Source of the DNA: Megalobrama amblycephala
Taxonomy: Eukaryota > Chordata > Actinopteri > Cypriniformes > Xenocyprididae
Assembly (NCBI RefSeq): GCF_018812025.1
Contig: NC_063066.1
Coordinates: forward strand, 3,244,692-3,308,691
Direction: 5' to 3'
Length of the DNA stretch: 64,000 bases
The stretch's first letter is position 1. Each line of letters opens with the position of its first letter. The notes below the pieces were generated by a model that was given only the letters and a program-made list of their open reading frames with translations, was not told where the DNA came from and ran no database searches. This document shows positions 46,498-58,190 of the stretch, piece after piece. The position numbers and the translations under genes are program-made.

Positions 46498-48108
46498 TGG
46501 GTACGGAAAGTATTCAGACACCCTTAAATTTTTCACTCTTTGTTATATTGCAGCCATTTGCTAAAATCATTTAAGTTCATTTTTTTCCTCATTAATGTAC
46601 ACACAGCACCCCATATTGACAGAAAAACACAGAATTGTTGACATTTTTGCAGATTTATTAAAAAAGAAAAACTGAAATATCACATGGTCCTAAGTATTCA
46701 GACCCTTTGCTCAGTATTTAGCAGAAGCACCCTTTTGATCTAATACAGCCATGAGTCTTTTTGGGAAAGATGCAACAAGTTTTTCACACCTGGATTTGGG
46801 GATCCTCTGCCATTCCTCCTTGCAGATCCTCTCCAGTTCTGTCAGGTTGGATGGTAAACGTTGGTGGACAGCCATTTTTAGGTCTCTCCAGAGAGGCTCA
46901 ATTGGATTTAAGTCAGGGCTCTGGCTGGGCCATTCAAGAACAGTCACGGAGATGTTGTGAAGCGACTCCTTCATTATTTTAGCTGTGTGCTTAGGGTCAT
47001 TGTCTTGTTGGAAGGTAAACCTTCTGCCCAGTCTGAGGTCCTGAGCACTCTGGAGAAGGTTTTCGTCCAGGATATCCCTGTACTTGGCCGCATTCATCTT
47101 TCCCTCGATTGCAACCAGTCGTCCTGTCCCTGCAGCTGAAAAACACCCCCACAGCATGATGCTGCCACCACCATGCTTCACTGTTGGGACTGTATTGGAC
47201 AGGTGATGAGCAGTGCCTGGTTTTCTCCACACATACCACTTAGAATTAAGGCCAAAAAGTTCTATCTTGACCTCATCACAACAGAGAATCTTATTTCTCA
47301 CCATCTTGGCAAACTCCATGCGGGCTTTCATGTGTCTTGCACTGAGGAGAGGCTTCTGTCGGGCCACTCTGCCATAAAGCCCCAACTGGTGGAGGGCTGC
47401 AGTGATGGTTGACTTTCTACAACTTTCTCCCATCTCCCGACTGCATCTCTGGAGCTCAGCCACAGTGATCTTTGGGTTCTTCTTTACCTCTCTCACCAAG
47501 GCTCTTTTCCCCCGATAGCTCAGTTTGGCCAGACGGCCAGCTCTAGGAAGGGTTCTGGTCATCCCAAACGTCTTCATTTAAGGATTACGGAGACCACTGT
47601 GCTCTTAGGAACCTTAAGTGCAGCAGAAATTTTTGGTAACCTTGGCCAGATCTGTGCCTTGCCACAATTCTGTCTCTGAGCTCTTTAGGCAGTTCCTTTG
47701 ACCTCATGATTCTCATTTGCTCTGACATGCACTGTGAGCTGTAAGGTCTTATATAGACAGGTGTGTGGCTTTCCTAATCAAGTCCAATCAGTATAATCAA
47801 ACACAGCTGGACTCAAATGAAGGTGTAGAACCATCTCAAGGATGATCAGAAGAAATGGACAGCACCTGAGTTAAATATATGAGTGTCACAGCAAAGGGTC
47901 TGAATACTTAGGACCATGTGATATTTCAGTTTTTCTTTTTTAATAAATCTGCAAAAATGTCAACAATTCTGTGTTTTTCTGTCAATATGGGGTGCTGTGT
48001 GTACATTAATGAGGAAAAAAAAATCAACTTAAATGATTTTAGCAAATGGCTGCAATAAAACAAATAGTGAAAAATTTAAGGGGGTCTGAATACTTTCCGT
48101 ACCCACTG
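46495..48108 (-). mobile_element. Nearly complete Tc1-like transposon, 1614 bp
   Basis: Terminal inverted repeats are 46495-46711 and 47890-48108 (~217 bp each), beginning CAGTGGGTACGGAAAGTATT on both sides, with about four substitutions and one length difference in a T run. TA flanks both ends (46493-46494, 48109-48110). The high arm identity indicates a recent insertion compared with the other Tc1 relics here. It encodes the minus-strand transposase listed separately. Confidence 0.96.
46711..47728 (-). pseudogene. Tc1-like transposase with two single-base frame breaks
   Basis: The transposase binds the element's inverted repeats and does cut-and-paste transposition into TA. The coding span is 1018 bp, two bases short of a 340-codon frame including the stop, matching the ~340-residue family length. 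46711-47577 is open for 288 codons. The catalytic DDE blocks are all present: CCDEVKIELFG (usual WSDE/TKIELFG, so the W-S pair is replaced by C-C), FQQDNDPKHTAK and SPDLNPIEPLW. The N-terminal start lies at 47728 (MSEQMRIMRSKELPKELRDR) and runs to about 47635. The helix-turn-helix segment (KISAALKVPKSTVVSVILK) is in the next frame, and the main frame resumes at KTFGMTR. Two one-base deletions, near 47632 and 47574, explain this. The stop codon abuts the inverted repeat. Likely inactive but young. Confidence 0.95.
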
Positions 48109-48164
48109 TACACACACAGTTTGTTTGTTTTTGTTTTGTTTTATTTTTTTGATTGAAGCACTAA

Positions 48165-48270
48165 TTCTATTATGTTCCACAGAAGAAAAAAAGTCATACA
48201 GGGTTTGGAAAGACATGAGGGTGAGAAAATTATGACAGAATGTTCATTTTGCGCTAAACTAACCCTTTAA
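48165..48270 (-). mobile_element. TTAA foldback, right-arm fragment
   Basis: GTTCCACAGAAGAAAAAAAG, GGTTTGGAAAGACATGAGGG, then CTAACCCTTTAA: the right arm of the foldback family (compare 4560-4656). No left arm is present. Confidence 0.65.
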
Positions 48271-49650
48271 AATCTAACTAATTTCTTTTTGTGCAATGCT
48301 CTGCTTGAAAAGTGTACATGCGATGTATCTCTGTAAAAATAAATGTCACTTGGTTTGACCTTTTGTTATCTAATGCAATGACATCCATACATTTTTCAGT
48401 GTAGTATATACTGTATTTGCCCTTCAAATCAGAACAAAAGCTATAATCCTTCATTCCACAAGCCATGGCCTGCTAATACAGCACATATAAAAGCAAACCA
48501 AGACACACACACTAATTGTCAGGGGGCCATTGTGTTTCAGGAAGCTGTCAAAAGGCAGAATGTGAAAGAAAAAAAATCATGTTGGTGTGATGACGATGAG
48601 CAAGGAAAGCGTGTTGTCATACATGGCTATGAGGACAGATAAGATGAGCTGGAGGTTACTGAGATGCTGACATTTCCTTAATGCAGCTCACCTATTCCTT
48701 TATAATTGGCTGCTGTTGATAAGATCTGGTGGCGGCAGCTCTCTGTGATAATGCCAGCTTCACAACATCAGTCGATAGATTAGGTCCACTACACAGCCTG
48801 TAGCCAGATTCCTCTTCATTGCATGCCATCACTCTGTAATAATGCTCTATCAGCGAGTGTTAGCGTATAGACACACCTGTGTCTCGCACAAGCCAAATCC
48901 ATTTCCTTCACATTCTCATATGACCTCCATGAGAAATATTCATTTAATTGTATGTCTTTTTTTTGTGAATTGAAGTAGATAATTAACAGCACTGGAGAGA
49001 TTCAAAACGTGCCACGCTCTTATACCTCAATTAAAACACCATAATGACAACTTTTATGGAATCAAAACATAACAAGGATCATCCCCCTTATTATCAAATG
49101 CATTCCCACACAATACAGACACAAAAAGCATAAACATGTAATTCTGTTCTGTTACATCTAATTTGAGAGAATCTTTGAGAGCGAGTACACATCTGATTTT
49201 TGAATTTGTTTGCATCAATTAATTACTCAGATAATAATAAAGAAACATAATTTTAAAAAATATATATATTTAAACAATACTAAATACTAAAATATGAATA
49301 CAATGAAAAAGGGCACAATATCTTCACTAGGTTTTATTCTTGTCTTAATGTTACATAGGACCTCTGTTTCTCGTAAATACTGCCATGTATTGTGCACGTT
49401 ATTACAGACAGCGATGTTGTGATATTCAAATGATATGGATTTGAAATCAGATAGATCGTAAGGGAATAATTATGCATTTCTCAGTCTACGTTTTTGACGT
49501 ACATGATAATGTGATTGATTTTGGGGTAATTATTAAACGTGCTGGAAACTTTATTGGAATGAAGTTTATTTTGTGGCTTAAATAAATGATATGCTACTCA
49601 GAGACTTACATGTTTGGCTTGTCATTCAGCTGTATACATATATAATAATG
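48271..49650. other. No assignable gene
   Basis: Unique-looking AT-rich sequence between the Tc1-like transposon and the LINE. Confidence 0.4.
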
Positions 49651-51433
49651 ATTTAAGTTTTTATAAACAAAAACACCCGCACTCTTTTTGCTACTGTAGA
49701 GAGACTAACAAACCCCCCCAAGTCAGATTCCCAGTGAAATGCTCTCAGACAGCAAATGCTGTGAGTTTGTTTCCTTCTTCTCTGAGAAAATTAATAATAT
49801 CAGAAAGGCGATCAGCACATCCTTGAGCTGCACTGGGGTAAAACAGATCAGATCACAACATCAGAAAGCAGCTATTATGTCTGTTTTCGAAGCAATTGAT
49901 GGTAAAATTTTGGAAGAAACAGTACAGCACCTTAAAACATCAACCTGCGCCCTTGACACACTTCCCACATCTTTTTTCAAAAGTGTGTTTAACTGTTTAG
50001 AAGCAGATCTCCTAGAAGTGGTAAATGCCTCACTTCTCTCTGGGACTTTTCCAAAATCCCTGACAACTGCAGTTATCAAGCCCCTCCTGAAAAAGAGCAA
50101 TCTGGATAACACCATATTGAGCAACTACAGACCAATCTCAAATCTTCCTTTCATAGGCAAGATCATTGAAAAAGTTGTTTTCAATCAGCTGAACAAGTTC
50201 TTAAGCTTGAATGGATACTTTGACAACTTTCAATCTGGTTTCCGACCGCATCACAGCACAGAGACAGCACTCATAAAGATAATAAATGATATTCACTTAA
50301 ACACAGATACAGGTAAATTATCAGTGCTGGTTCTACTCGATCTCAGTGCTGCTGTCGATCACAACATTCTTCTTGACAGGCTGGAAAACTGGGTTGGGCT
50401 TTCTGGGATGGTCCTTAAATGGTTCAGGTCATACTTAGAAGGGAGAGGTTATTATGTGAGTATCGGTGACCATAAGTCTGAGTGGACATCCATGACATGC
50501 GGAGTCCCTCAAGGTTCAATTCTTGCACCCCTCCTGTTCAACCTATATATGCTGCCACTGAGCCAAATAATGAAAAAGAACCAAACTGCATATCACAGCT
50601 ATGCAGATGACACCCAGATTTACCTAGCCCTCTCACCTAACGACTACAGCCCCATTGACTCCCTGTGCCAATGCATTGATGAAATTAAAAATTGGATGTG
50701 TCTAAACTTCCTTCAGTTAAACAAAGACAGAACTGAAATCATTGCGTTTGGTAACAAAGATGAAGTTCTCAAAGTGAACATGTATCTTCACTCTAAGGGT
50801 CAAACAACTAAAAATCAAGTCAGGAATCTTGGTGTGATTTTGGAGTCAGACCTGAGTTTCAGTAGCCATGTAAAGACAATAACTAAATCAGCATATTATC
50901 ATCTCAAAAATATTGCAAGAATCAGATGTTTTTTCTCCAGTCAAGACTTAGAGAAACTTGTTCATGCTTTCATCACCAGCAGGGTGGATTATTGTAATGG
51001 GCTCCTCACTGGCCTTCCCAAAAAGACCATAAGACAGCTGCAGCTCGTACAGAACGCTGCTGCCAGGATTCTGAGCAGAACCCGAAAATATGAACACATC
51101 ACACCAGTCCTCAGGTCCTTGCACTGGCTTCCAGTTGCATTTAGAATTGATTTTAAAGTACTGTTACTTGTTTATAAATCACTCAATGGTCTAGGACCTC
51201 AATACATTGCAGATATGCTCATAGAATATAAACCTAACAGATCACTCAGATCATCAGGATCAAGTCATTTAGAAATACCAAGGGTTCACTCAAAGCAAGG
51301 AGAGTCTGCTTTTAGCTGTTACGCCAGCCGCAGCTGGAACCAGCTTCCAGAAGAGATCAGGTGTGCTCCTACAGTAGCCACATTCAAATCCAGACTCAAA
51401 ACACATCTTTTTATCTATGCATTTGCTGATTGA
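49651..51433 (+). pseudogene. L2/CR1-type LINE reverse transcriptase, 5'-truncated
   Basis: Non-LTR retrotransposon polyprotein, C-terminal part; the enzyme copies its RNA at a nicked chromosomal site. A 564-codon frame (49739-51433) shows NYRPISNLPFIGKIIEKV (residues 129-146), motif A at D201 (LDLSAAVDHN), motif B GVPQGSI (255-261), motif C YADDT (288-292), LQLNKDRTE (325-333) and the conserved C-terminal region (VDYCNGLL, RSLHWLPV, SWNQLPEEI). Motif A lacks three residues: relatives have F-D-T between AA and VDH, an in-frame 9 bp loss at ~50353. Upstream coding (FINKNTRTLFATVERLTN at ~49657) is one base out of frame; a seven-C run (49713-49719) with one extra C explains it. The endonuclease domain is missing, as usual for 5' truncation. 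Probably inactive. Confidence 0.93.
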
Positions 51434-51680
51434 GCACTGTGCTATGTCCGAACTGTTTGCATTTTATTTTATACGTATTATCTTTTTATTCTTTTAATTC
51501 CTTTTCCTGTTTTTATTTCATTTTTAATGTATTTTATATCTTTTATGTATCATCTTGTCATTCTGACTGTTATTTCTATTCCTTATGTTCTATTTTTATT
51601 ATTCTTTTTTATGTAAAGCACTTTGAATTACCATTGTGTATGAAATGTGCTATACAAATAAAATTGCCTTGCCTTGCCTA
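51434..51680 (+). mobile_element. LINE 3' untranslated region and tandem tail
   Basis: T-rich sequence after the stop, then GTAAAGCACTTTGAATTACC, GTGCTATACAAATAAA and the tail TTGCC repeated ~3 times to ~51680. A short repeat tail rather than poly-A is typical of CR1/L2 LINEs. The related tail at 19720-19795 ends with TGACT repeats. Confidence 0.85.
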
Positions 51681-53305
51681 AAACTAGAGAAGTACAAAAA
51701 GAAAACATTTCTAACTTTCTTTTATAATATCTTCTAACTTTTTTACATCTCTTTCATACCTGAAAAAACAAATATCATTTACAGATTTGGTTTATTTTGA
51801 AATAAGACCAATAGCTTATTACTTTTACTTTGACATTTGAGTAGTTCTGCAACATCAGACAGAGGAGCATGTGACTGCCTGTAGAGTTTTTTTTTTTTTT
51901 TTTTTTTGACGTGTTCACCTTCAAAAAGAGAGAGAATAGATTAAAGGCAATCTTTTTTTTTTTTTTTTTAAAGAAGGATGTCAAGGTTTCCCTGAGCAGC
52001 GCTCACTAATACATCTCCTGTTTAATGAGAGATTCTTGTGTTTTAAATGTTAAATCTGCTTGTCATTCCGTTACACCTGCTTGTCGTACACCTGCTGTTT
52101 GATAGACATTACACAAAGTTTTCGATTTCACAGAGGAAGCCGGTCAAACATGATTTCATGGAACTTTTGACAGCTGCATTGCTCATTTTTGTCCCCTCGG
52201 TGCCAAAGGGGGAAAAGAATGTGGGAACAGAAAAGATAAGAATTTGTCTCTTATGTGGGAAGACTGGATTGGTGAACCTATCAAAGATACATCCCTTTGG
52301 GAAAAAAAACCCAGGGTTAGAGAAAAAAAAGCATCCCTAAGGACCAAAGCGTACTGTACCAACTCTCTTAAACTGATTCAGTTTCAAGGGAATTATGTGA
52401 GAGAGCAAAAATGGATTTCTGTGATATTCCAAGAGAAACTGGAAAAAGAAGCTAAAAATCAAGGATCAGATGTCTCCATGTTGACCCTGTGTGAACAGAA
52501 TGAGTACATCTCCAATGTTTCTTGCCTCAGGCCTGTCTTAAAGAGAGCAGCTTGCTCTGGCTGAAAAGTTTTGGATCAACCACCTGTTCTACCATATCAA
52601 ATTCAATAACACATTGACAGGTCCAGCTGTGCTTATTATTTTTTTTTTTTGCCTGTTTGTTCAGTAAAGATTCATTTGCATAAAAACATACACTATAAGA
52701 TTAAATAAAGAACATTAAGCTCTTAAAAAAAGAACAAAAACATAGAAGCTAAGCATTAGGACTCGTGGCTCACTCAAGGGATCTCCAAAGCTCTTCTGTT
52801 CATTTGTCAACATAGACAGAAATCAAATATAACTTTGTGTTGGAAATCCAAATATGTTGATTTTCATTGTCTGTTTAAAACAAAAGAGCTCAGTGTTTAC
52901 AGTGCAAAGTTGGTCCAGAACATTTATGGAAAGGGTCATAGAGAAATCCTGACATTACAACCTTGAGTTGAGACTGCCCACATTTACATATCAATGCATA
53001 TTCAGTATCCAGCAACCAATTGGCAGAGACATTTTTAGTACCACATGGGAGCATGTTAGCCAATCAGAGGTCATTTACATATTGAAGTCTGAAAGAAAGA
53101 TTATCAAAACCAGGCAGGTTCAAAGTTAAAGTTATTTTTGCATGTCACATGCCATCAAAGAGACAGCTTTGCCTTATCAACCTCCAAAAGGTATTAGTAA
53201 CTTAGAGATGTAATGCATACTACTACGAAACTTTTGGGGTTGAAAAAGGTACAAAGTGTCTTAAAGTAGGCTGCATATTACCCCAGTTGACAAGCTGTTG
53301 TACTC
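51681..53305. other. No recognised gene; two poly-T tracts
   Basis: T runs at ~51884-51907 and 51950-51970. Frames at 52047-52340 and 52244-52564 (97 and 106 codons, overlapping in different registers) are unrecognised and lysine-rich owing to A-rich sequence. Confidence 0.4.
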
Positions 53306-54027
53306 TTAAAGGGATAGTTCACCCTAAAATGAAAATTAAGACATAAATTACTCAATGTGGTGATGTTCTAATGCCGTATACCCTTCTTTCTTTTAGGAGA
53401 ATTTTTAAAGAATGTCCCGCTCGCGCTGGCATTCAATGGCAGTGAAAGCAACCAGCATCAATTTTTTAAAAAAAGACCCAAAAGTATCGCAGAATGATCC
53501 CATGCGACACTTGTCGGAAGTGTTCTGGGGGTATACAGTATGAAATTTAATGTATTATTTAATAAAAATCCTGACTTTGGCCGTTGGTCTTCAAAGCACG
53601 ACGTGCCGCAGTTCACTCCATCTCGCCCAGAAAAACACACACAAGTTGTGAGAAATCAAGATTAACAAACACACGACACAAAATATAATCCATGCACCTT
53701 CTTCTTTGAGGTGAATATATCCGTTGTATTCATTGTAACAAGAAGTTATCGCATTCACATCTTTCAACTGTTATTCTGACATTCATCAGACAAATGGAGT
53801 TCTGGTCTGGAGATATTTAACTCAATGAAGAAAGGATGGATGCTTTTTTGGGGATTTCTAGGCGTATTGTTTTTCATGTCATGTATTTGTTAATCTTGAT
53901 TTCTCGCAACTTGTGTGTTTTCTTCTTCTTTTGTGGTCCATAATAAAAAGAAGGTCATATGGAATTAAAACAACACCAAAGTGAGTACATGACTTAATTT
54001 TCATTTTAGGGTGTACTATTTCTTTAA
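53306..54027. mobile_element. TTAA foldback-family element, long form (722 bp)
   Basis: Left TTAAAGGGATAGTTCACCCT and right AGGGTGTACTATTTCTTTAA are inverted. Further inside, ATTTCTCACAACTTGTGTG (complement, ~53645) and TTTCTCGCAACTTGTGTG (~53899) mirror each other. The 341 bp form at 4316 shares only the ends. Confidence 0.8.
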
Positions 54028-55520
54028 AGGTAAAATTTTTGCCTTTTAGAGTGTTGAGAATGGAAAAAATCAGTACTATTTTTGATATGTTAGTTCAGGT
54101 TAACCAAATACTTTTCTGTTTTCCGGTGACACAAAAGAGTTGTTGACTCAAAAACAACTTCAGTCTGATCAGTGCAATTTGCTAATGAATCATTCAGAGC
54201 AATTGTGAACCAGTTGAACAGGTTCACTGGAAAGAATCAACTCATTTATGTATCAGACGTCGCTCTTGCGTCTCAGATGGCATTAATATTTTCTTCAGCT
54301 TGTCCACTACTGGAAATGCTCTTTTCGCTTTATTTTTTGAGGATCACCAACATTATGGGGATAACTATGTCTGTGTTTCTTAATTCAGTAAACTTCATAA
54401 TGTTGCAAAATGTTGTCTGCTTTAGAGACAAACAACACTGAGATGTCCTCACCTTATGAGACTAAAACAGTGCCTTAAGCTCCATGATATGGTTAAACAA
54501 AGACAAAATTTGATACAGTGTTGCTAATTGAAAATGTGCTGAACACGGGATCTGTAATTGCTGTCTCAAGAGTTTTCCGGCTTCAGGAGGCATTCAGCAT
54601 TTAGTGAACAAACAAATCAAAGCTGACAACATAATTACAATAGCTGAGGGAACTTAAAAATCTTAAGTTGCTTGTTTGGTTATAGAATTGTTACACTTCT
54701 CAGTACAACTAACACTGTTAACTCAAATTACAGACAACTCTGTCAGTCACTATAGCTGTTATTTAAATAAGTTGTTTACTAAAGGTTTTTTGAGGAATAT
54801 GTGCTGAGAATGGTTATGTTGCACAGGCTTTAAATGTTTTACCATTAGAGAGGACAGATGTGAAGGTTAACACTAGAAGAAGGCACACAGAAAATAACAG
54901 GACCTTGAGTCACCTGTAAAGACATAATTGTTAGGGAGCAAAGTGGAGACCAGCACAAGTATTAGTGATGTAAAAGCAAAGCGTTTAGGTAACAGAGGAA
55001 CATTAGCAGTGTACAGGCATTCATGCTAAGATGGAGATCTTGACATTTTACTGAGGCTATTGTGTGCATTTCAATAAGACTTCCAGTACTGTAATCATAG
55101 GCTTTGGCGTGAACCGTAAAATTGCAATGAATTAGTCTTTCTGAGAGTGTTCCTGAGCACAGAAGTGTCATACCCATTTAGTCTAAGAGCGCAAGTGGAT
55201 TTTTAAAAGCTTTTGTATCTTAGAAAATTAAACATGCTTATTTAGCTTGATCTCACTAGTATTCATAGTTATTGGTGTGTAATGCTTACATGTACTTTTT
55301 TGTATGTTTGTGAACATCTATGAATGCATTGACAGCCTCAGAATAGTACAAATACTAATGCATACATAGCTTAAGAAACAAAAATCTTTAAGAATTATTT
55401 ATATTATCAATATATTTGTGCAGTTACTTTTTATTCAAGGCTGTCGCAAGCATGTCGCATGGTTCACACAACCTATGCGACGATTCTGATTTTAATATTA
55501 CATGGAGTGAGAAATTACTG
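54028..55520. other. No assignable gene
   Basis: An 89-codon plus frame (54172-54441) and 71-codon minus frame (54962-55177) are unrecognised; no repeat seen. Confidence 0.4.
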
Positions 55521-55690
55521 GTAACACTTTACAATATAAGGTCCCATTAGTTAACATTATATGCATTTACTAATATTAACTAACAACAAGCAATACATAC
55601 AACAACAAGCAACTTTTCATTAAATTATATTAACATATACAACTTTTGATTTTTGTAATGTACTGCATTATAAACATGAACTAAGATTAA
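55521..55690 (+). repeat. GGTAACACTTTA dispersed repeat
   Basis: GGTAACACTTTACAATATAA, then TTAGTTAACATTATATGCAT and GATTAATAAATGCATTATG. It matches, reversed, 14213-14370 inside the hAT-like element, and shares its start with 29748. Confidence 0.65.
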
Positions 55691-55702
55691 TAAATGCATT
55701 AT

Positions 55703-55790
55703 GTTGGTGGCGATAGCCTTGTGGGCAGCACACCGACATATGGCGTATTTGTGCTTCGGATGTCTGAGTTCAAGTACCTCTTTCATATTA
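55703..55790 (+). repeat. tRNA-derived SINE head (probable)
   Basis: GTTGGTGGCGATAGCCTTGT, GGGCAGCACACCGACATATG, then a B-box-like TCTGAGTTCAAGTACC about 45 bases on. The spacing and phrases fit the internal RNA polymerase III promoter of tRNA-derived SINEs (A box near 55712-55724, B box near 55764-55776). The downstream body, to ~55890, is unassigned. Not a functional tRNA: no cloverleaf or CCA-side stem is visible. Confidence 0.55.
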
Positions 55791-56880
55791 AAGAAAAAAC
55801 TGTACCACCATAGTAGTTTTGTTTTTCCATTGGTCTAATGTCCACAGTGAGACAGGACTGCCATTGATGCCACTTCAAAAAATATAAATACAATAAATAA
55901 TTGATGAAGGAACATTTTCAGTATTAGCTCCCATCATGTCTAGACCGTATATAAGAGATTAATCATTTGATTTGTGCCACAAAAACATTTCTGCATCTTT
56001 CTCATCATAGTATTCTTCCTTTGCATATTTAATAATACGCCATGATTACCATTACCAACTTGATTCCTGTTTCTTACCTGATTGTGCTCTGAATGTGTAA
56101 TCAACTGATTTTAATCAGTCTGCTGCTGTGATTTTGCATGCAAATTGATGATGGCTTAATATAATGAAGACCTTGTAAATCCAGAATATCTAGGATTGTC
56201 TGTTAGACTGTGAATGTGAGTAAAGGGCGTGTCTTTATTGATGGCTGCTCTCCTCAGGTCTGAGAGCTCAGACGGTGCTGCTCCAGCAGTGCTGTCAGAC
56301 CCTGTTTCCCTCAGAAACGGCTCACACAAACCCTTCCAGAGCTCAAAGCCCTGACACACACATCCTAAACTGTGGAGCCGCAGGGGAAATGTGCCACTCC
56401 GCCACTGAGCTGGAACCCAAAACTAATTATTCCCTTAATCCGGCCAGAAGAGAGAGGGAGAAAATAAACAATTTGTGTAAACACACGGACATCGGATCAC
56501 AGTACATTGTTAGAAAGACCTTGTTAATATCATGTCTCGGATTTTCCATCTGGAATTTGAGAAGGGTTTTTATTGGAATTAGTGGTGGGGAAACTATTTA
56601 GAGGATACAACATTCAAGTCTTTGCTACTTTATATACAGTATACATGTGTGTACTAATGTGCTGTTTTGGTATGCCCATTTTATGGTCATGAACGTTGGC
56701 AGAAGGTGAACCAACTACTGGGTAAATTTATGAAGTCTTGGAGTGATGTGTCTGTCTTTCATGTCTTAGTTGTTCTTTAAAAATGCATTTTGCCATCTGG
56801 AGTCATACATGCCATCCAAAAGGGTCATTTAGAGGTCATTCTGCCTACTGTATAATATAGCCAAGCTCCAGACCAATTAT
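55791..56880. other. No recognised gene
   Basis: 56220-56450 is GC-richer than its surroundings and open on both strands (minus 56156-56359, plus 56275-56601), but no splice pattern or family could be supported. Confidence 0.35.
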
Positions 56881-58190
56881 TAGGGGCCAAGCACCGTTGG
56901 CCCTACGCTAATGCCCAAATTTCAAAATTTTGATAGCTGAAGTTGGCCATGGGTCATTTTTTATGTTCTCATACATATAAATGTCTATAACTCCAAAACG
57001 AAATGAGATATTTTAACCAAATTTGGCACACACATGTATAGGCTCACTCTAAAGACACATACAAAACATGGTGGGATTGTGCCTCTTGATGGCGCTATAA
57101 TAGAACAAAACATAAAATTGGCATTAGCTACAATACAGTATTATGATATAAAATGTTATACTTTGCGAATGCATGGGTGTGCCATTACAGAACTCAGTAT
57201 GTGTCATCAGCACCATCAGCCCTGAATGTACTTAAAAGGCTTTGAGATAGCGCCACCTTGTGGTCAAATGTTATAATGATTTTTTATTTTTTCTTAAATG
57301 CTGAAAGCATTTGATTAATTAAATCTATTGTCATGAGACTGGACTTAATAGATTCCTTGGGTCATGCCGAGAACATGGATACCAATGTTGCCATAGTTGG
57401 CCAAGCTTGCTGTCCGCCTTTTTAATTTTCTTTAAAAACTTACTTTTTTGAAGTCCTTCGATTTTCATCAAATTTGAGTCCTTCAGTCACCTTCAGACCA
57501 TGCTGGCAAAAAAGTTATGGATTTCGCATCAATAGGCAAAATCGTTTTCGTATAGCGCAGCAATAAATTTGAGGCATGATGCCAATTTGCCTAAAATCAT
57601 CTTAAAATGTCGTTACTGCAGTTGGTCTGCACTGTAAAAAGTCATACGCTATATCTACCCCAAAAAAATTGACAACAGATTACAAGCAATATTAATAATT
57701 AAATTCAAGAAATAGAATTGAGTTAGAATTATTCAAATTAATTCCTTAAATGTGCAACATTAAAAACGAGTAAAATTTAAGTAAAATGTAATATCTGAAT
57801 AATATACAGACGTCAAAGATGAACTAAGAAGTTTTTATTGCCAACATTGAAGACACCTGATGATAACAAGCAGAATCACTGAAGGAAAGAGAAACACAAG
57901 AATTAACAGAGGTTTAGATGTTGATGTTGATTTTATTGAACACGTTTGGTCACCATTATGGCGATCAGTGTTTCGTTGAGTTTGTAATGTTGTTTGCTAA
58001 CTTTACACATTTTAAATGGTTGACTTTTAATGAAATAATCTGATTAATTCTAACTCAATTCTAATATTCTGAATTTAATTAATAATATTGCTTGTAAATT
58101 TTATTGAGTAGACAGAGCGTATTACTTTTTACAGTGTGATGCTCACAGCCATGTTGGCATCGCTTACCGTGTTCTTTGTGCTTGGCCCCG
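56881..58190. mobile_element. GGGGCCAAGCAC-ended DNA element, ~1.3 kb
   Basis: Left AATTATTAGGGGCCAAGCAC and right GTGCTTGGCCCCGATAATT are inverted. The right end continues GCTGCTTGCAGCT, the complement of a phrase in the 37.5 kb tandem units. Internal phrases ATAACTCCAAAACGAAATGA and CAAATTTGGCACACACATG are typical of this fish repeat class. Short frames only (57034-57225). It contains a nested MITE. Confidence 0.75.
57630..58136. mobile_element. MITE nested in the 1.3 kb element
   Basis: CACTGTAAAAAGTCATACGC at the left and GCGTATTACTTTTTACAGTG at the right; inner TTAATTAAATTC-like arms also mirror (57690-57760 and 58020-58090). No clear target duplication. 507 bp, no protein. Confidence 0.75.

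Noticed and set aside
55703..55790. A tRNA gene
   Set aside because: A- and B-box-like phrases are present, but no complete cloverleaf; a SINE head is the better explanation.
56156..56601. GC-richer block with frames on both strands as a host exon
   Set aside because: No convincing pair of splice sites and no family recognised; open frames on both strands are common in GC-richer DNA.
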